This document shows positions 1 to 9,600 of a stretch of DNA of 47,245 nucleotides, piece by piece (within the stretch, counting starts at the first letter, position 1; each line of letters starts with the position of its first letter). The stretch spans positions 1 to 47,245 of the forward strand of contig JACJZG010000022.1 of assembly GCA_020635715.1 (NCBI GenBank), written 5' to 3'. A program made the position numbers and the translations under genes. The DNA is from Flavobacteriales bacterium. GTDB taxonomy: Bacteria > Bacteroidota > Bacteroidia > Flavobacteriales_F > PHOS-HE28. Under the pieces are notes generated by a model, which ran no database searches, was not told where the DNA came from, and worked only from the letters and a program-made list of their open reading frames with translations.

Positions 1-89
1 CCATGACCTGGCCCAGCGGGCTATACCATTACCGAGTGATTGATGGGAAAGCGCGCTTGATCGGTTCGGGCAAATGGGTGCGCGAATGA
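1..89 (+). CDS. C-terminal end of a T9SS type A sorting-domain protein (partial)
   Basis: Only the last 28 or so codons are inside the window, ending at the TGA at 87-89. The readable tail has the pattern of the last strands of a Por/T9SS type A sorting domain: a G-L-Y-H-Y-R-V segment, a charged turn and a final G-K-W-V-R-E. In family members this domain directs export of a secreted protein through the type IX system and is then cleaved. The functional part of the protein lies upstream and cannot be judged. The assignment rests on a short stretch and on the many T9SS cargo genes nearby. Confidence 0.6.
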   Translation, partial: MTWPSGLYHYRVIDGKARLIGSGKWVRE

Positions 90-184
90 TACAAGGTTCT
101 CAATTCTAGACCGAACCTAAGGAAACGACCCTACGCATCACGGCCAACGTCGTAGATCTGATCCTCGATCAACGCATCATTGGT

Positions 185-212
185 AAAGCCGCCTGAAAGG
201 GCGGCTTTCTTC
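185..212 (+). terminator. Rho-independent terminator after the partial T9SS gene
   Basis: A perfect 9-bp stem (AAAGCCGCC at 185-193 with GGCGGCTTT at 200-208) closes a 6-base loop and runs into a T-rich tail (CTTTCTTC). It lies about 95 bases after the upstream stop and 110 bases before the next start, so it separates the two transcription units. Confidence 0.8.
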
Positions 213-321
213 GTTCAAGCCTTGCCGGTCACGCCTTCCCTGCTGGGCCTCAGGCATTGGTAAAGCAACCGCATCGCGGCATGGGCGTCATTCCTTTGTA
301 CGAGCACCACCACCTCGCCGT

Positions 322-3201
322 ATGAAACTGCCCCACATCGCCCGATGCTTCGCCTGGTCCGCATTGACCGTGGGGGGTATGGTGAGCGCCGGTGCCCAGA
401 ACTTCCCGTTCACGAGCGGCCCGATCCCGCCCTGCCAGACAAGCAATTTCACGACAACGGTGAGCGGTGTTGGAACGCTCCAGTTCGATTGGTGGGGATG
501 GGGGTCGTTCATTGAGTCCCTGACGATCAACATCACCTCGGACCATCCGCAGACATTGAGCATCTCCCTGACCTCTCCAGAGGGGACGACGTTGCTCCTC
601 TCCGCTTTCAACGGCGCTGGAGGCCAGAACTACACGAACACGACCTTCATGTCCGTGGGCAGCAACATCACCACGGCCAGTGCCCCGTTCTCCGGAGTGT
701 ACAGTCCTCAGGGCGGCCCCTTCAGCGTGTTCAACAATGAATTCGCGGACGGGGTGTGGACCATTTCCGTTCAGGATACCGCCTGCGCGAACGGAGGCAC
801 CGGCCCAGGGGGTACATGGACACCCGGTTGGTTCGATGGCAGCGGTTCCGGTGGATTCTCCTTCGGCTTCAATTCACCTCCGACCTGCATGGGTTGGATC
901 CCGAACGGTAACGAAACAGTGTGCACTGGCGGGACCGTTGATATCGAAGCATACTATAACAACTTCAACAACTGGTACGAGTACTCCTTTGGATCATGGT
1001 CAGGGATGCCGATCGACCCAACAGCTGCGCCAGCGGGTTCTTACTACGTGAATGCGTATGACCCCTGGGAAGGTTGTTGGTACCCGGCCACCTTCGATGT
1101 GATCGAAGTGCCTCAATCAGCCTTGGGAGCGGACATCACCATGGCGCAATGTGCCAATGAAGGACCGGTGGACCTCACAACGCTATTCAGCATCGCGCCG
1201 GGCACGGGTGCGTTCTGGTTCAATGGTACGCCGATCAGCAACGGCGCCGCTGCTTCGGTGAGCGCGGATGGCACCTACCAGTTGGTCAGCAACGTGGGGA
1301 CCGGATGTGGTGATACCGCGCTGGTCTTCCTCTCCACACTCCCGGCACCCGACATCGGGCCGGATCAAGCGGTGAGCATCTGTCCGGGTGGAACCTTCGA
1401 CCTTTCCGGTCTTTTCGCAACGACCGGTTACACCACCACATGGAGCTTTGGCGGCCTACCATTCCTTTCACCCGCCTCGGCGAGCCAAGCTGGCACGTAC
1501 TCCATCGTTGCGACAACGGCAGATGGATGTTCTGATGAAGCGCTGGTGGAACTATCTCTTGGATCCGCGCCACAACTCGGTCCGGATCAAGTCATCGCCG
1601 GATGCTCCAACCAGACGGTCGATCTTGCCGTGCTCTTGCCCGCTGCCGGAGCTTCGATCGAATGGAGTCTTCAGGGGATCCCTGTTGTGGACCCTTCCGC
1701 AGTAACCCTGGCGGGCATCTATCAAGTGGTGGCCTCCTCCGGGGCGGGTTGCACGGACACCGCATTCGTGTCCTATGCCCCCACAACGGCGCCCGATCTT
1801 GGACCGGATGTGACCACAAGCACCTGTGCGGGGGCCCCCACTGACCTCTCACTGCATCTGCCTGATCTCGGCACGACGACCTGGAGCCTCAACGGAACTG
1901 TGGTCCCGGACCCGACCACGGTGAGCGAAGCCGGGATCTACGAGGCCATCGTGACCGATGCTTCCGGTTGCCAGGATACCGCCCTTGTCGAACTTCTCCT
2001 GGAACCATTACCTGTGCTCGGCGCGGACCAGGAGATCGCCATTTGCGCGGGCGAGGATGTTGATCTGACCGCTCTGATCAGCAGCGGTACGGCCAGCGTG
2101 CAATGGAGCTTATCCGGCGTACCAGTGCAGGATCCAGGATCGGTCTTCACGGCCGGAACCTATGATGTACTTGCCACCAGTACGGCTGGTTGCAGTGCAA
2201 CGGCCTCCATCACCATCGTGGTGAACGATCCGCCGGACCTCGGGCCGGACCAGGCAGGCATCATCTGTAGCGGAGATGCATCCGATGCGACCGGTCTGTT
2301 CAACACGGTCGGGCTCAACACCACCTGGACCCTGAACGGTGGCAGCGTGGCCGATCCCAGCGCGCTCCAGGTGGCTGGCGATTATCGTCTCATCGCCATG
2401 GACCTGAACGGCTGTGCGGATACGGCCTACTTCGTACTTGACCTACTGCCCCTGCCTTCGCTCGGTCCGGACCAGAGCTATTCCCTGTGCCCCTGGCAGT
2501 CCATCGATCTGACCGCCTTGGTGGAAGTGGACGGGAACGATGTCGCGTACACACTGGCCGGGATGGATGTCTCGGATCCGGATGCCGTTCATGAAGCAGG
2601 CACCTACATGATCACTGCCTCGAATGCGCTGGGCTGCAGCGATGAGGTATCCGTGGTGATCGAGAACGTGGAATGTGCATGTGAGGCCGACTTCATCCAT
2701 GATGCGGAATGCGTGCAGGAGCCTGTGCAATTCACCCTGTTGGCCGATTCCGCCGTGGTCGGTGCAATGTGGTCCTTCAACGGAGCCGCTCCCCCGAGTT
2801 CCGCCCTTGATCCGCTTGTCGCCTTCTCCGAAGCCGGCACCATCACGGTCACCATGGAAGTGACCTTGAGCTGTGGCATGGTGGTGGTTGAACAAGAGAT
2901 CGAGCTGGCCGATTGTGCATTGAACTGCAGCGTGTGGCTCCCGAACAGCTTCACCCCGAACGGCGACGCGCTCAACGACGTGTGGAGCTGGAAGGGCGAC
3001 TGCGAACCCGAGGACTTCCACATGGACATATTCGACCGGTTCGGCACGCTCATCTTCGCCTCCGTGGATCCCTACAAGACCTGGGATGGCACCATCGGTG
3101 GATCACCGGTACCCCCCGGGGTGTATTCCTACCGCGCCGGTTATCGCCTGCCCTACCAGAAGCCGAAGGACGTGCGCGGGTCGATCACGTTGCTGCGTTG
3201 A
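322..3201 (+). CDS. T9SS type B (gliding-motility-type C-terminal domain) surface protein with P-domain and seven repeats
   Basis: A 959-residue secreted protein. A signal peptide ends near GMVSAGAQ (about residue 26). Residues ~45-190 resemble the proprotein-convertase P domain, a beta-sandwich common in secreted proteins (TLTINITSDHP-like strand, S-P-E-G-T, DGVWTISVQD). Seven repeats of about 74-79 residues follow, each opening with LGPDQ and holding a C...DLT...W(S/T)LNG...AGTY...GC core. A PKD-like stretch (ACEADF onward) leads to the type B sorting domain: LPNSFTPNGDALNDVW, a F-D-R-F-G strand, W-D-G-T and P-P-G-V-Y-S-Y. In this family the domain mediates T9SS export and attachment. Unlike the other two type B genes here it has no PorP/SprF neighbour. 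Its stop overlaps the end of the convergent dehydratase gene by 17 bases. The ligand is unknown; an adhesin role is inference. Confidence 0.85.
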   Translation: MKLPHIARCFAWSALTVGGMVSAGAQNFPFTSGPIPPCQTSNFTTTVSGVGTLQFDWWGWGSFIESLTINITSDHPQTLSISLTSPEGTTLLLSAFNGAGGQNYTNTTFMSVGSNITTASAPFSGVYSPQGGPFSVFNNEFADGVWTISVQDTACANGGTGPGGTWTPGWFDGSGSGGFSFGFNSPPTCMGWIPNGNETVCTGGTVDIEAYYNNFNNWYEYSFGSWSGMPIDPTAAPAGSYYVNAYDPWEGCWYPATFDVIEVPQSALGADITMAQCANEGPVDLTTLFSIAPGTGAFWFNGTPISNGAAASVSADGTYQLVSNVGTGCGDTALVFLSTLPAPDIGPDQAVSICPGGTFDLSGLFATTGYTTTWSFGGLPFLSPASASQAGTYSIVATTADGCSDEALVELSLGSAPQLGPDQVIAGCSNQTVDLAVLLPAAGASIEWSLQGIPVVDPSAVTLAGIYQVVASSGAGCTDTAFVSYAPTTAPDLGPDVTTSTCAGAPTDLSLHLPDLGTTTWSLNGTVVPDPTTVSEAGIYEAIVTDASGCQDTALVELLLEPLPVLGADQEIAICAGEDVDLTALISSGTASVQWSLSGVPVQDPGSVFTAGTYDVLATSTAGCSATASITIVVNDPPDLGPDQAGIICSGDASDATGLFNTVGLNTTWTLNGGSVADPSALQVAGDYRLIAMDLNGCADTAYFVLDLLPLPSLGPDQSYSLCPWQSIDLTALVEVDGNDVAYTLAGMDVSDPDAVHEAGTYMITASNALGCSDEVSVVIENVECACEADFIHDAECVQEPVQFTLLADSAVVGAMWSFNGAAPPSSALDPLVAFSEAGTITVTMEVTLSCGMVVVEQEIELADCALNCSVWLPNSFTPNGDALNDVWSWKGDCEPEDFHMDIFDRFGTLIFASVDPYKTWDGTIGGSPVPPGVYSYRAGYRLPYQKPKDVRGSITLLR
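1123..2680 (+). repeat. Seven diverged tandem repeats (LGPDQ type, ~74-79 codons) inside the P-domain protein
   Basis: Seven consecutive coding repeats begin with L/I-G-P/A-D and share a C near position 9, a DL(T/S) motif, a W-S-L-N-G-like strand, an A-G-T-Y strand and a G-C-x-D-T-A strand. They look like Ig-like modules with one cysteine pair each. They are well diverged at the DNA level, unlike the arrays in the giant adhesin, so this is an old expansion. Confidence 0.75.
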
Positions 3202-3439
3202 CCGAGAGCCGATCGATGGCCGCTGCCAGCCTTTGATCCTTCTCCGTGACCGCGCCACCCGCATCATGGGTGCTCAACGCGATATGAACGGTGTTGTAAA
3301 CGTTGGACCACTCGGGATGGTGGTTCTGCTTCTCCGCGATCATGGCCACACGGGTCATGAACGCAAAGGCTTCGCTGAAGTCCTTGAAGGTGAAGCTGCG
3401 GCAGAGCTTGCCTTCCCTGATGTCCCAACCCGCGCTCAT
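3185..3439 (-). CDS. phhB: 4a-hydroxytetrahydrobiopterin dehydratase (pterin-4-alpha-carbinolamine dehydratase)
   Basis: An 84-residue cytoplasmic protein of normal length for the PCD/DCoH family, which dehydrates 4a-hydroxytetrahydrobiopterin to recycle the pterin cofactor. The signature is intact: F-x-F-x-D-F-x-x-A-F-x-F-M near residues 16-28, N-H-H-P-E-W at 39-44 (H40, H41, P42 in the active site), N-V-Y-N-T-V at 46-51 and S-T-H-D-A-G-G at 56-62. The start at 3439 is set by this family N-terminus and by an ATGA overlap with the stop of the S46 peptidase gene, which suggests coupled translation. No aromatic amino acid hydroxylase is in the window, so the pterin-dependent partner is elsewhere. 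Longer in-frame readings to 3583 would only translate antisense of the peptidase and are rejected. Confidence 0.93.
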   Translation of the reverse strand: MSAGWDIREGKLCRSFTFKDFSEAFAFMTRVAMIAEKQNHHPEWSNVYNTVHIALSTHDAGGAVTEKDQRLAAAIDRLSVNAAT

Positions 3440-5631
3440 CGGTGGATCGGTAGTTCGATGATCCCCGGCATCGGGTCCGCCTCGCGCTGCACCAGCTTCA
3501 TCTCGTCGACAAGGTGCTTCGCACCCGCGAACTTGTCGATGATGAAGAGGATGTAACGCACATCCACACAAATGTTCCTGCACTTCTCCGGATCGAACTG
3601 GATGTCGCTCATGGTGCTCTCCCAGGTCCGGTCGAAGTTGAGGCCGATGAGCTGGCCACGCCCGTTGAGGACCGGGCTGCCGCTATTGCCCCCGGTGGTG
3701 TGCAGCGAGGAGGTGAAACACACCGGCATGACCCCGTTCACGCCATACTGGCCGTAATCCTTCGCGGCGTGCAGTGCGAGCAGGCGTTCGGGCACATCGA
3801 ACTCGACATCGCCGGGCACGTACTTGTCCACGACGCCATCCAGTGTGGTGAAGGGCTCATATACCACGGCATCCCGCGGCTCACTACCCTCCACCTTGCC
3901 ATAAGAAAGGCGCAGGGTGCTGTTGGCGTCGGGCCAGAAGGTCCGCTCGGGCTCGAGTTCCATCATTCCCTTCACGTACGTGCGCATGGCCGCTTCGATC
4001 CGATCGCTCAACACGGCATGTTCAGGCCGGACCTGTTCGAGGAAGCTCCGGAAGAAGGATCGGGCCGTTCTGTAGGCCGGATCAACAGCAGCGAGCTTCG
4101 CGAACTTCTTCGAAGGCAGCATCAACGCCTTCTTCAGTCGCGCCTCATCCGTGAAGATGCTCCGGGCATACAGGTCCCGCACCCATGCATCGCTGTCGCC
4201 CTTGAACCGCGTATCGATCTCACGCAGTGCGGCTGGCTGATTGGCGACCGGGACGTTCGCCCGGTAGATGGGAAGCAGGGCCTTGAACACCTGCTCGTCA
4301 ACGGAGGCGTCGTAATCCTTGAAGAAGCCGTGGATGTTGCCTGCACGCTCATCCGCCTTCGTTCGGAACTTGCCATCAGCCTCGAGCTTCGCCTGGTCCT
4401 CCACCAGCTCACGGAAGCCATCGGCGAAGCGCAGCACCTCCGGACCGTAGTACACCATTTCCACAAAGAGGTCCCGGGACACGGCAAGCGGGACATAGGC
4501 TTCGTACAGGCTCTTCAATTCGGGCAGCACAGCCTGGAGGTCGAGCCGATCCCGCTTCATGGCCATGTCCGTATACACCTGCTCCTGTTCACGCTTGTGA
4601 TCAAGTGTCCGCAGTTCCTTCAAGCCGCGCACCTCGCCGATCCACTTCTTGTACGCGTTGCTGATCCCGGCCTGCTTGTCCGCGTACTGGATCCGGGTCT
4701 TGTCGCTGTTGCGCATAGCGGCGTCGATCACCGCGAGGCTGGCGGACCTCATCTTGATCCGGAGCGGATCGGCGGTGTTCAACACATAGTCCACCGCATA
4801 AGAGCTCAGGTAGCGCTGGGTACTGCCCGGGAAGCCGAAGATCATGGCGAAGTCACCCTCCTCCACCCCGCCGATGTTGACCGGGAGAGAATGCCGTGGA
4901 ACGAAGGGTACGTTGGACTCCGATGGATCCGCCGGCTTGTTGTCCGGACCGGCATAGATGCGGAAGATGCTGAAGTCGGCGTTGTGCCTTGGCCACATCC
5001 AGTTGTCCGTGTCGCCGCCGAACTTGCCGATGCTGCTGGGCGGAGCGCCGACCAACCGGACATCACGAAAAGTCTCGGTGACGATGAGGAAGTACGCGTT
5101 CCCATAGTTGAACGGGCGAACCACGGCCTGGTAATGGGTCCCTTCGACCGCCTCCTTCGCGATGGCCTCCCCGACCCGCATCACCACCTCACGACGCTGG
5201 ACCTCCGTGAGGTCCTGCTGGGACGCCAGCTCGCTGAGAACGCGTTCGCTCACATCCTCCATGCGGATGATGAAGGTGGCGGTGAGTCCCGGGTTCCGCA
5301 GCTCCGAAGCCTTGTCCATGGCCCAGAAACCGTTCTTCAGGTAGTCGTTCTCCAAGCTGCTGTGCTCCTGGATCACGCTGAACCCGCAATGGTGGTTGGT
5401 GAGGAGAAGGCCCTCCTCACTGATGACCTCCGCTGTACAGCCACCGCCGAAGTGCACGATCGCATCCTTGATGCTTCCATGATTGATGCTGTAGATGTCC
5501 TCGGCGGTGATGTGCAGGCCGGCGGTCCGCATGTCCCCCTCGATGCTCTTGAGCAGGGTCGGGACCCACATGCCTTCGTGAGCACTGACGGTCCGGGCAA
5601 GGAGGGTGAGAAGAAGAAGGAGATGACGCAT
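3436..5631 (-). CDS. S46 family dipeptidyl-peptidase, DPP11-like
   Basis: A 731-residue exported serine peptidase of full family length. S46 enzymes (DPP7, DPP11) release dipeptides from oligopeptide N-termini in the periplasm of asaccharolytic Bacteroidota. A signal peptide covers about residues 1-17. The triad can be read directly: His81 in L-L-T-N-H-H-C-G-F, Asp219 in R-H-N-A-D-F-S, and Ser650 in G-G-N-S-G-S-P. Eighteen residues after the serine is Arg668 in G-L-N-F-D-R-T-W. This position matches Arg673 of Porphyromonas gingivalis DPP11, which selects Asp/Glu at P1, whereas DPP7 has Gly there. I therefore infer preference for acidic residues. The gene follows the sigma/TM pair on the same strand and overlaps the dehydratase downstream by four bases. 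Confidence 0.93.
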   Translation of the reverse strand: MRHLLLLLTLLARTVSAHEGMWVPTLLKSIEGDMRTAGLHITAEDIYSINHGSIKDAIVHFGGGCTAEVISEEGLLLTNHHCGFSVIQEHSSLENDYLKNGFWAMDKASELRNPGLTATFIIRMEDVSERVLSELASQQDLTEVQRREVVMRVGEAIAKEAVEGTHYQAVVRPFNYGNAYFLIVTETFRDVRLVGAPPSSIGKFGGDTDNWMWPRHNADFSIFRIYAGPDNKPADPSESNVPFVPRHSLPVNIGGVEEGDFAMIFGFPGSTQRYLSSYAVDYVLNTADPLRIKMRSASLAVIDAAMRNSDKTRIQYADKQAGISNAYKKWIGEVRGLKELRTLDHKREQEQVYTDMAMKRDRLDLQAVLPELKSLYEAYVPLAVSRDLFVEMVYYGPEVLRFADGFRELVEDQAKLEADGKFRTKADERAGNIHGFFKDYDASVDEQVFKALLPIYRANVPVANQPAALREIDTRFKGDSDAWVRDLYARSIFTDEARLKKALMLPSKKFAKLAAVDPAYRTARSFFRSFLEQVRPEHAVLSDRIEAAMRTYVKGMMELEPERTFWPDANSTLRLSYGKVEGSEPRDAVVYEPFTTLDGVVDKYVPGDVEFDVPERLLALHAAKDYGQYGVNGVMPVCFTSSLHTTGGNSGSPVLNGRGQLIGLNFDRTWESTMSDIQFDPEKCRNICVDVRYILFIIDKFAGAKHLVDEMKLVQREADPMPGIIELPIHR

Positions 5632-5648
5632 GCTGATCGGTTATCCTA

Positions 5649-5656
5649 CAAAGATG
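5649..5656 (-). promoter_or_regulatory. Possible Bacteroidota -7 element upstream of the S46 peptidase gene
   Basis: On the minus strand the sequence reads CATCTTTG, close to the TAnnTTTG element used by the Bacteroidota housekeeping sigma factor, 17 bases before the peptidase ATG. I could not find a convincing -33 partner at the usual spacing, so the call is weak. The gene may instead be read from the sigma-factor promoter. Confidence 0.25.
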
Positions 5657-5706
5657 GAAGAACCGACGGGCTCAGACGAAGCAGGAGGCGGAGCCTCGTC
5701 CCAGGA

Positions 5707-5976
5707 TCAACCGTCCGAAGGCGCTGGCAGTGTCTCCTCCGCGGGCACCGGTGCCGGTGCATCCGGCTTCCGGCGCTCCTCGCTGATGAGGTATGCCAAC
5801 AGGACGATCAGCAGGAGGATGAGGAAAGCCTTCGGATCGCGGTAGAGCGGCTTCTGTGGCCGCTGGACCGCGCGGGTGTAATTGTACAGGAGCCGCTTCG
5901 GGTCGCGATAGCGTGCGATCTCCGCATCGGTCGGCTGTTGACCGCCTTCGGGCGTTATGCGGTAGCGACGTTTCAT
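5707..5976 (-). CDS. Small single-TM protein coupled to the ECF sigma factor
   Basis: An 89-residue protein of no family I recognise. The N-terminal 48 residues are basic and carry the motif Y-R-D-P-K twice (residues 23-27 and 45-49). One strongly hydrophobic segment follows (A-F-L-I-L-L-L-I-V-L-L-A-Y-L-I, about 50-64), then a short Pro/Ala/Glu-rich tail. Its ATG overlaps the TGA of the sigma gene (ATGA, 5973-5976), so the pair is probably translated together. Membrane proteins encoded directly after an ECF sigma factor are often anti-sigma factors, but the N-terminal part is too short for a zinc-binding or FecR-type anti-sigma domain and has no Cys/His motif. The role is an open guess. Confidence 0.75.
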   Translation of the reverse strand: MKRRYRITPEGGQQPTDAEIARYRDPKRLLYNYTRAVQRPQKPLYRDPKAFLILLLIVLLAYLISEERRKPDAPAPVPAEETLPAPSDG

Positions 5977-6512
5977 CGGCGTGGGACAAGTTGTTCGCGC
6001 AACCGACCGAGCACCCGGTGCGTGCGCATCTTGGCGGCTTCCTCGCCGATCCCCAGGACCTGGCCCAGTTCGGCAAAGGAAAGACCATCCATGTAACGTA
6101 GTTCGATGAGCCGGGCCTTCTCGACATCCAAGCGGCTCATGGCCGCGGCCAGCCGTTGCATCTCGTGCTCATCCATCTCCAGCCCCATCTCCTCGGAAAG
6201 GCCTTGGACCTCGCGGTAGCTCAGATCGATGAGCACCTCCTTCTTCTTCCGCCAGTGCATGCGGACCTCGTTGAGCGCGATCCGGTACAGCCAGGCCCGG
6301 AACGGGAGGCCCCGGGGTTCGTACCTCGCCAGGCCCAGCATGGCCTTCAGGAACGACTGCTGAGTGAGATCGGCGGTCAGGTCCGGGTCCTGTGCACGGC
6401 GCAGCAGAAAGCGATAGATGTCGCCGAAATAGCGCTCATACAGGGGCGCGAACCGTGCTGGCTCCGCCTTGGCGGCCATGATCAGCTGGTGTTCCTCTTC
6501 GGTCGGTGTCAT
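5973..6512 (-). CDS. ECF-type RNA polymerase sigma-70 factor
   Basis: A 179-residue sigma factor of the extracytoplasmic-function class. Region 2 covers about residues 20-90, with F-A-P-L-Y-E-R-Y-F, the L-T-Q-Q-S-F core-binding helix and the F-R-A-W-L-Y-R-I-A -10-recognition helix. Region 4 covers about 118-175, with L-R-Y-M-D-G-L-S-F-A-E-L-G-Q and an E-E-A-A-K-M-R-T-H-R recognition helix. I chose the ATG at 6512; an in-frame GTG at 6524 would add four residues. The gene diverges from the giant adhesin gene (start 6650), with 137 bases between them. It overlaps the small TM protein gene by four bases. Its regulon cannot be deduced here; neither neighbour shows an obvious ECF promoter by eye. 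Confidence 0.9.
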   Translation of the reverse strand: MTPTEEEHQLIMAAKAEPARFAPLYERYFGDIYRFLLRRAQDPDLTADLTQQSFLKAMLGLARYEPRGLPFRAWLYRIALNEVRMHWRKKKEVLIDLSYREVQGLSEEMGLEMDEHEMQRLAAAMSRLDVEKARLIELRYMDGLSFAELGQVLGIGEEAAKMRTHRVLGRLREQLVPRR

Positions 6513-6649
6513 CAGGTGGTACACAAAGCAATGCGCTTTGAGCCGATCGGTAACGCCTACTGGTGACCTGACACATACCCATCACGGAACAATTCACCAC
6601 TGACCGCGTAGAAGGGCTGTTGCGCTGGATCAGCGTCTCGCGCCTACTA

Positions 6650-9600
6650 ATGATATCAACCCTTCGACGAATTACCGGTGGACGCGAATGGATGGCTGCG
6701 ATGACGGCCATCGTTCTGTGGGCCAGCTTTCCGTGCCAGGTCCATGCTCAGGGTTATACCTGGACATGGGGACATGCCTATGGTGGCAGTGGTGACATGG
6801 AGGTGGTCGATGTGGCCTTGGATGACGATAATGGCAGTTCCTACGTGTGCGGATACACCAAAGGAAGTGGCTTGATCGGAGGTGTCTTGGGTGCGGTCTT
6901 GGGCAACCAAGATGCCTACTTATCCAAACTTGACCCTTCTGGGAACCAGGTCTGGGCCTTCACTCCGAGCGGTCTGGGCAATAGCTCGGCGACCTCGATC
7001 GCCCTGGATGCCGCAGGGAACGTGTACATGTGCGGCTGGTTCGAGGGCACGATCGACCTTCACGGTAACTCCCTTGTCGGCAGTGGATCCGTAAGCTCCT
7101 CTGGAAACAAGGATTGGTTCATCGCCTCCTATACCCCGGATGGCCTTCTTCGCTGGCGCGCTCGCTTCGGTGGAGGTTCTGATGACAACCCGGTCGGTGT
7201 AACGATCGGTGGTACCAAGGCCTACCTCTTCGGCACGGTCAAAGGAGCCATCTCCACCGGCTTTGGTTCCATGTCCGCCGCACTCTCCAACAAGAACAAC
7301 CTTGCCTTGGTGTGTTACGACTTGAGCGGTGTCGGTCAATGGCTTGTTTCGGGCGGGAGTGGGGAGGACGAGGAGCCAACATCAGTAACAGCTGATAACG
7401 ACCGGGTTTATGTATCCTACCGCGCGGGTAACACTGGCTGTACCTGGTATGGAACAACGGGATCCTCGATCGGCAACGCCACTTCCTCCTTCCAATGGGA
7501 TCCGCGCATCACCGCGTTCTCAGCCACAGGTGGGTTCGGCTGGAACAGGGCGCTGAACGAGAACGATGGTTCCAATCGTGGAGCCGCCTCATTGGCCGTA
7601 GGTTGCGGTGCGCTCTACATCACCGGCATCTCGCATTCGCCCACCGTGTTCCCCGGGCTGGGCAATTCCACCACCGGAACCCATGACTTCTTCTACCTCT
7701 CGCGCATCAATCCATTGAACGGACAGTTCCAGTGGTTGACCACTGGGACCACCACAGGCTCGAACCATAGCATAGGTGGAACCTCCGTGACACTAACCAA
7801 AGGCGGGGCCGTCCAAGTGGTCGGGAACTTCAAGGATGACCTGACCATCGGTGGGTCCACCATCACCTCGACCAATGGCAAGGTGCAATCCTATGTTGCG
7901 ACCTTCCGACCTGGCGGCACCATTGCCCGGTTCGAGCGGATCACAAGCAGCCAGGATACATGGGGAACGACCATTTGTGCTGACGCCTCCGGACATTTCG
8001 TCGTAGGAGGCCGGTTCAAATCGAACATCAGTGTGTCCGGGGTGGCCTTGTCGAGTGCTTCATCAGTGAACGGTCACGTGTTCCGTGGGGAGCTTGGCAT
8101 TATCGGGACCGCTGATCCATCCTCCTGGACTCCTCCTTCCCCGATGTGTTCGAATGCCTCCAGCTTCGACCTGTCCAGCTTATTGAGTCCGGCTGCCAGC
8201 GGAAGTGCTTCTGCGGTAAGCAACTCCAGCAATGTATCAAGCCCGGCAGGGGCTCTGGGCATGGTGACCGGTAGTTACGCGAACTTCGGTACGGCAGGCG
8301 GATATGTGACGCTGGACCTTGGCACCACGATACCTGCAGGCGCCACGATCAGTGTGCTCTGGCGATCAGCCGGCGGAACGGCGACCGCCCTGATCACTTC
8401 GGGAAGCTCTGCCACCCCCCCATCCAACAGCAATGGGTCGATCACGACCACGTCGACGAGTCCGACGTACACCGACCTTCAACTCTCCTCGGCAGCGCGA
8501 TACATACGACTCACACGGCCTCTAACCGGCAGTGTCGCTTTCGATGTGGATGGGGTCTACTACAGCTATGGCAATGACCTGACAGGCACGTGGTCAGGAC
8601 CGGGGGTTACCGGTTCAACATTCAACCCGGCAGGGCTTTCCGGATCGATACCAGTCACCTATACCATTGGTTCGAGTTCGTGTGCCTCTTCAACCACTGC
8701 GTCCATGACGGTCCAGGCCGCTCCGAACGCCGGGGTGGATGGAACATTGAATGTTTGCTCGGGGTCACCAGCGGTCAGTCTTTACTCCGCTCTCGGAGGT
8801 TCGCCGCAGGCAGGCGGCACGTGGAGCGGGCCAAGCCCGGTGGTGGCCGGCATGTACGATCCAGCAACCATGGCACCAGGGGCCTATCAATACACCGTGA
8901 CCCCAACGGGTGTGTGCGTTGGATCCGGCTCGTCCACGGCCACCGTAAGCGTAACACCGACCCCGAACGGAGGGGTGTTCAGTGGGGCCGGCAGCGTATG
9001 TCCGACTCCGGCAAGCGGCACCCTTTCCATCTCCGGATTCGCGGGAACGATCGTGCGTTGGTGGCGCTCAGTGGATGGCGGCACGAACTGGAGCCCTATT
9101 GCCAATACCTCGAACAGCCAGGGATGGACGAACCTGACAGGCCCGGTCCAATTCAGGGTGGAATTGTCTCAGCCTGGGTGCGGAACAGGATATAGCCCTG
9201 TAGCCATGCTCACACCGGAGGATACGACCGCACCTGTTCTGACATGTCCAGCCGTGGAACCTCTGGCGACCGTGTATGCGGACGGCTCATGCAAGATCAT
9301 TGTACCTGACTTCACCAGCCTGTTCAGCGCCATCGACAACTGTTCCGCAACGCCGACCATGGTGCAATCTCCAGCTGCCGGCACGCTGCTCACCTTCGTT
9401 GAGAACACAACTGTCACCATAAAAGCGGTGGATGGAGCCGGTAATAGCTCAGCTCAATGCACAGCCACGATCCTCGCGCTGGATACCATCCGGCCTGTAC
9501 TGATCTGTCCATCCGACATCACCCTCTTCACCTCGTCAGCTGGATGCACAGCACAGCACACGATCGACCCACTGAACTATGCGGACAACTGTTGGGGCAA

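Noticed and set aside
3514..6096. Plus-strand open frame of 860 codons opposite the S46 peptidase gene
   Set aside because: It is antisense to a clear S46 peptidase with an intact catalytic triad, and its protein has biased, domain-free composition typical of GC-rich shadow frames.
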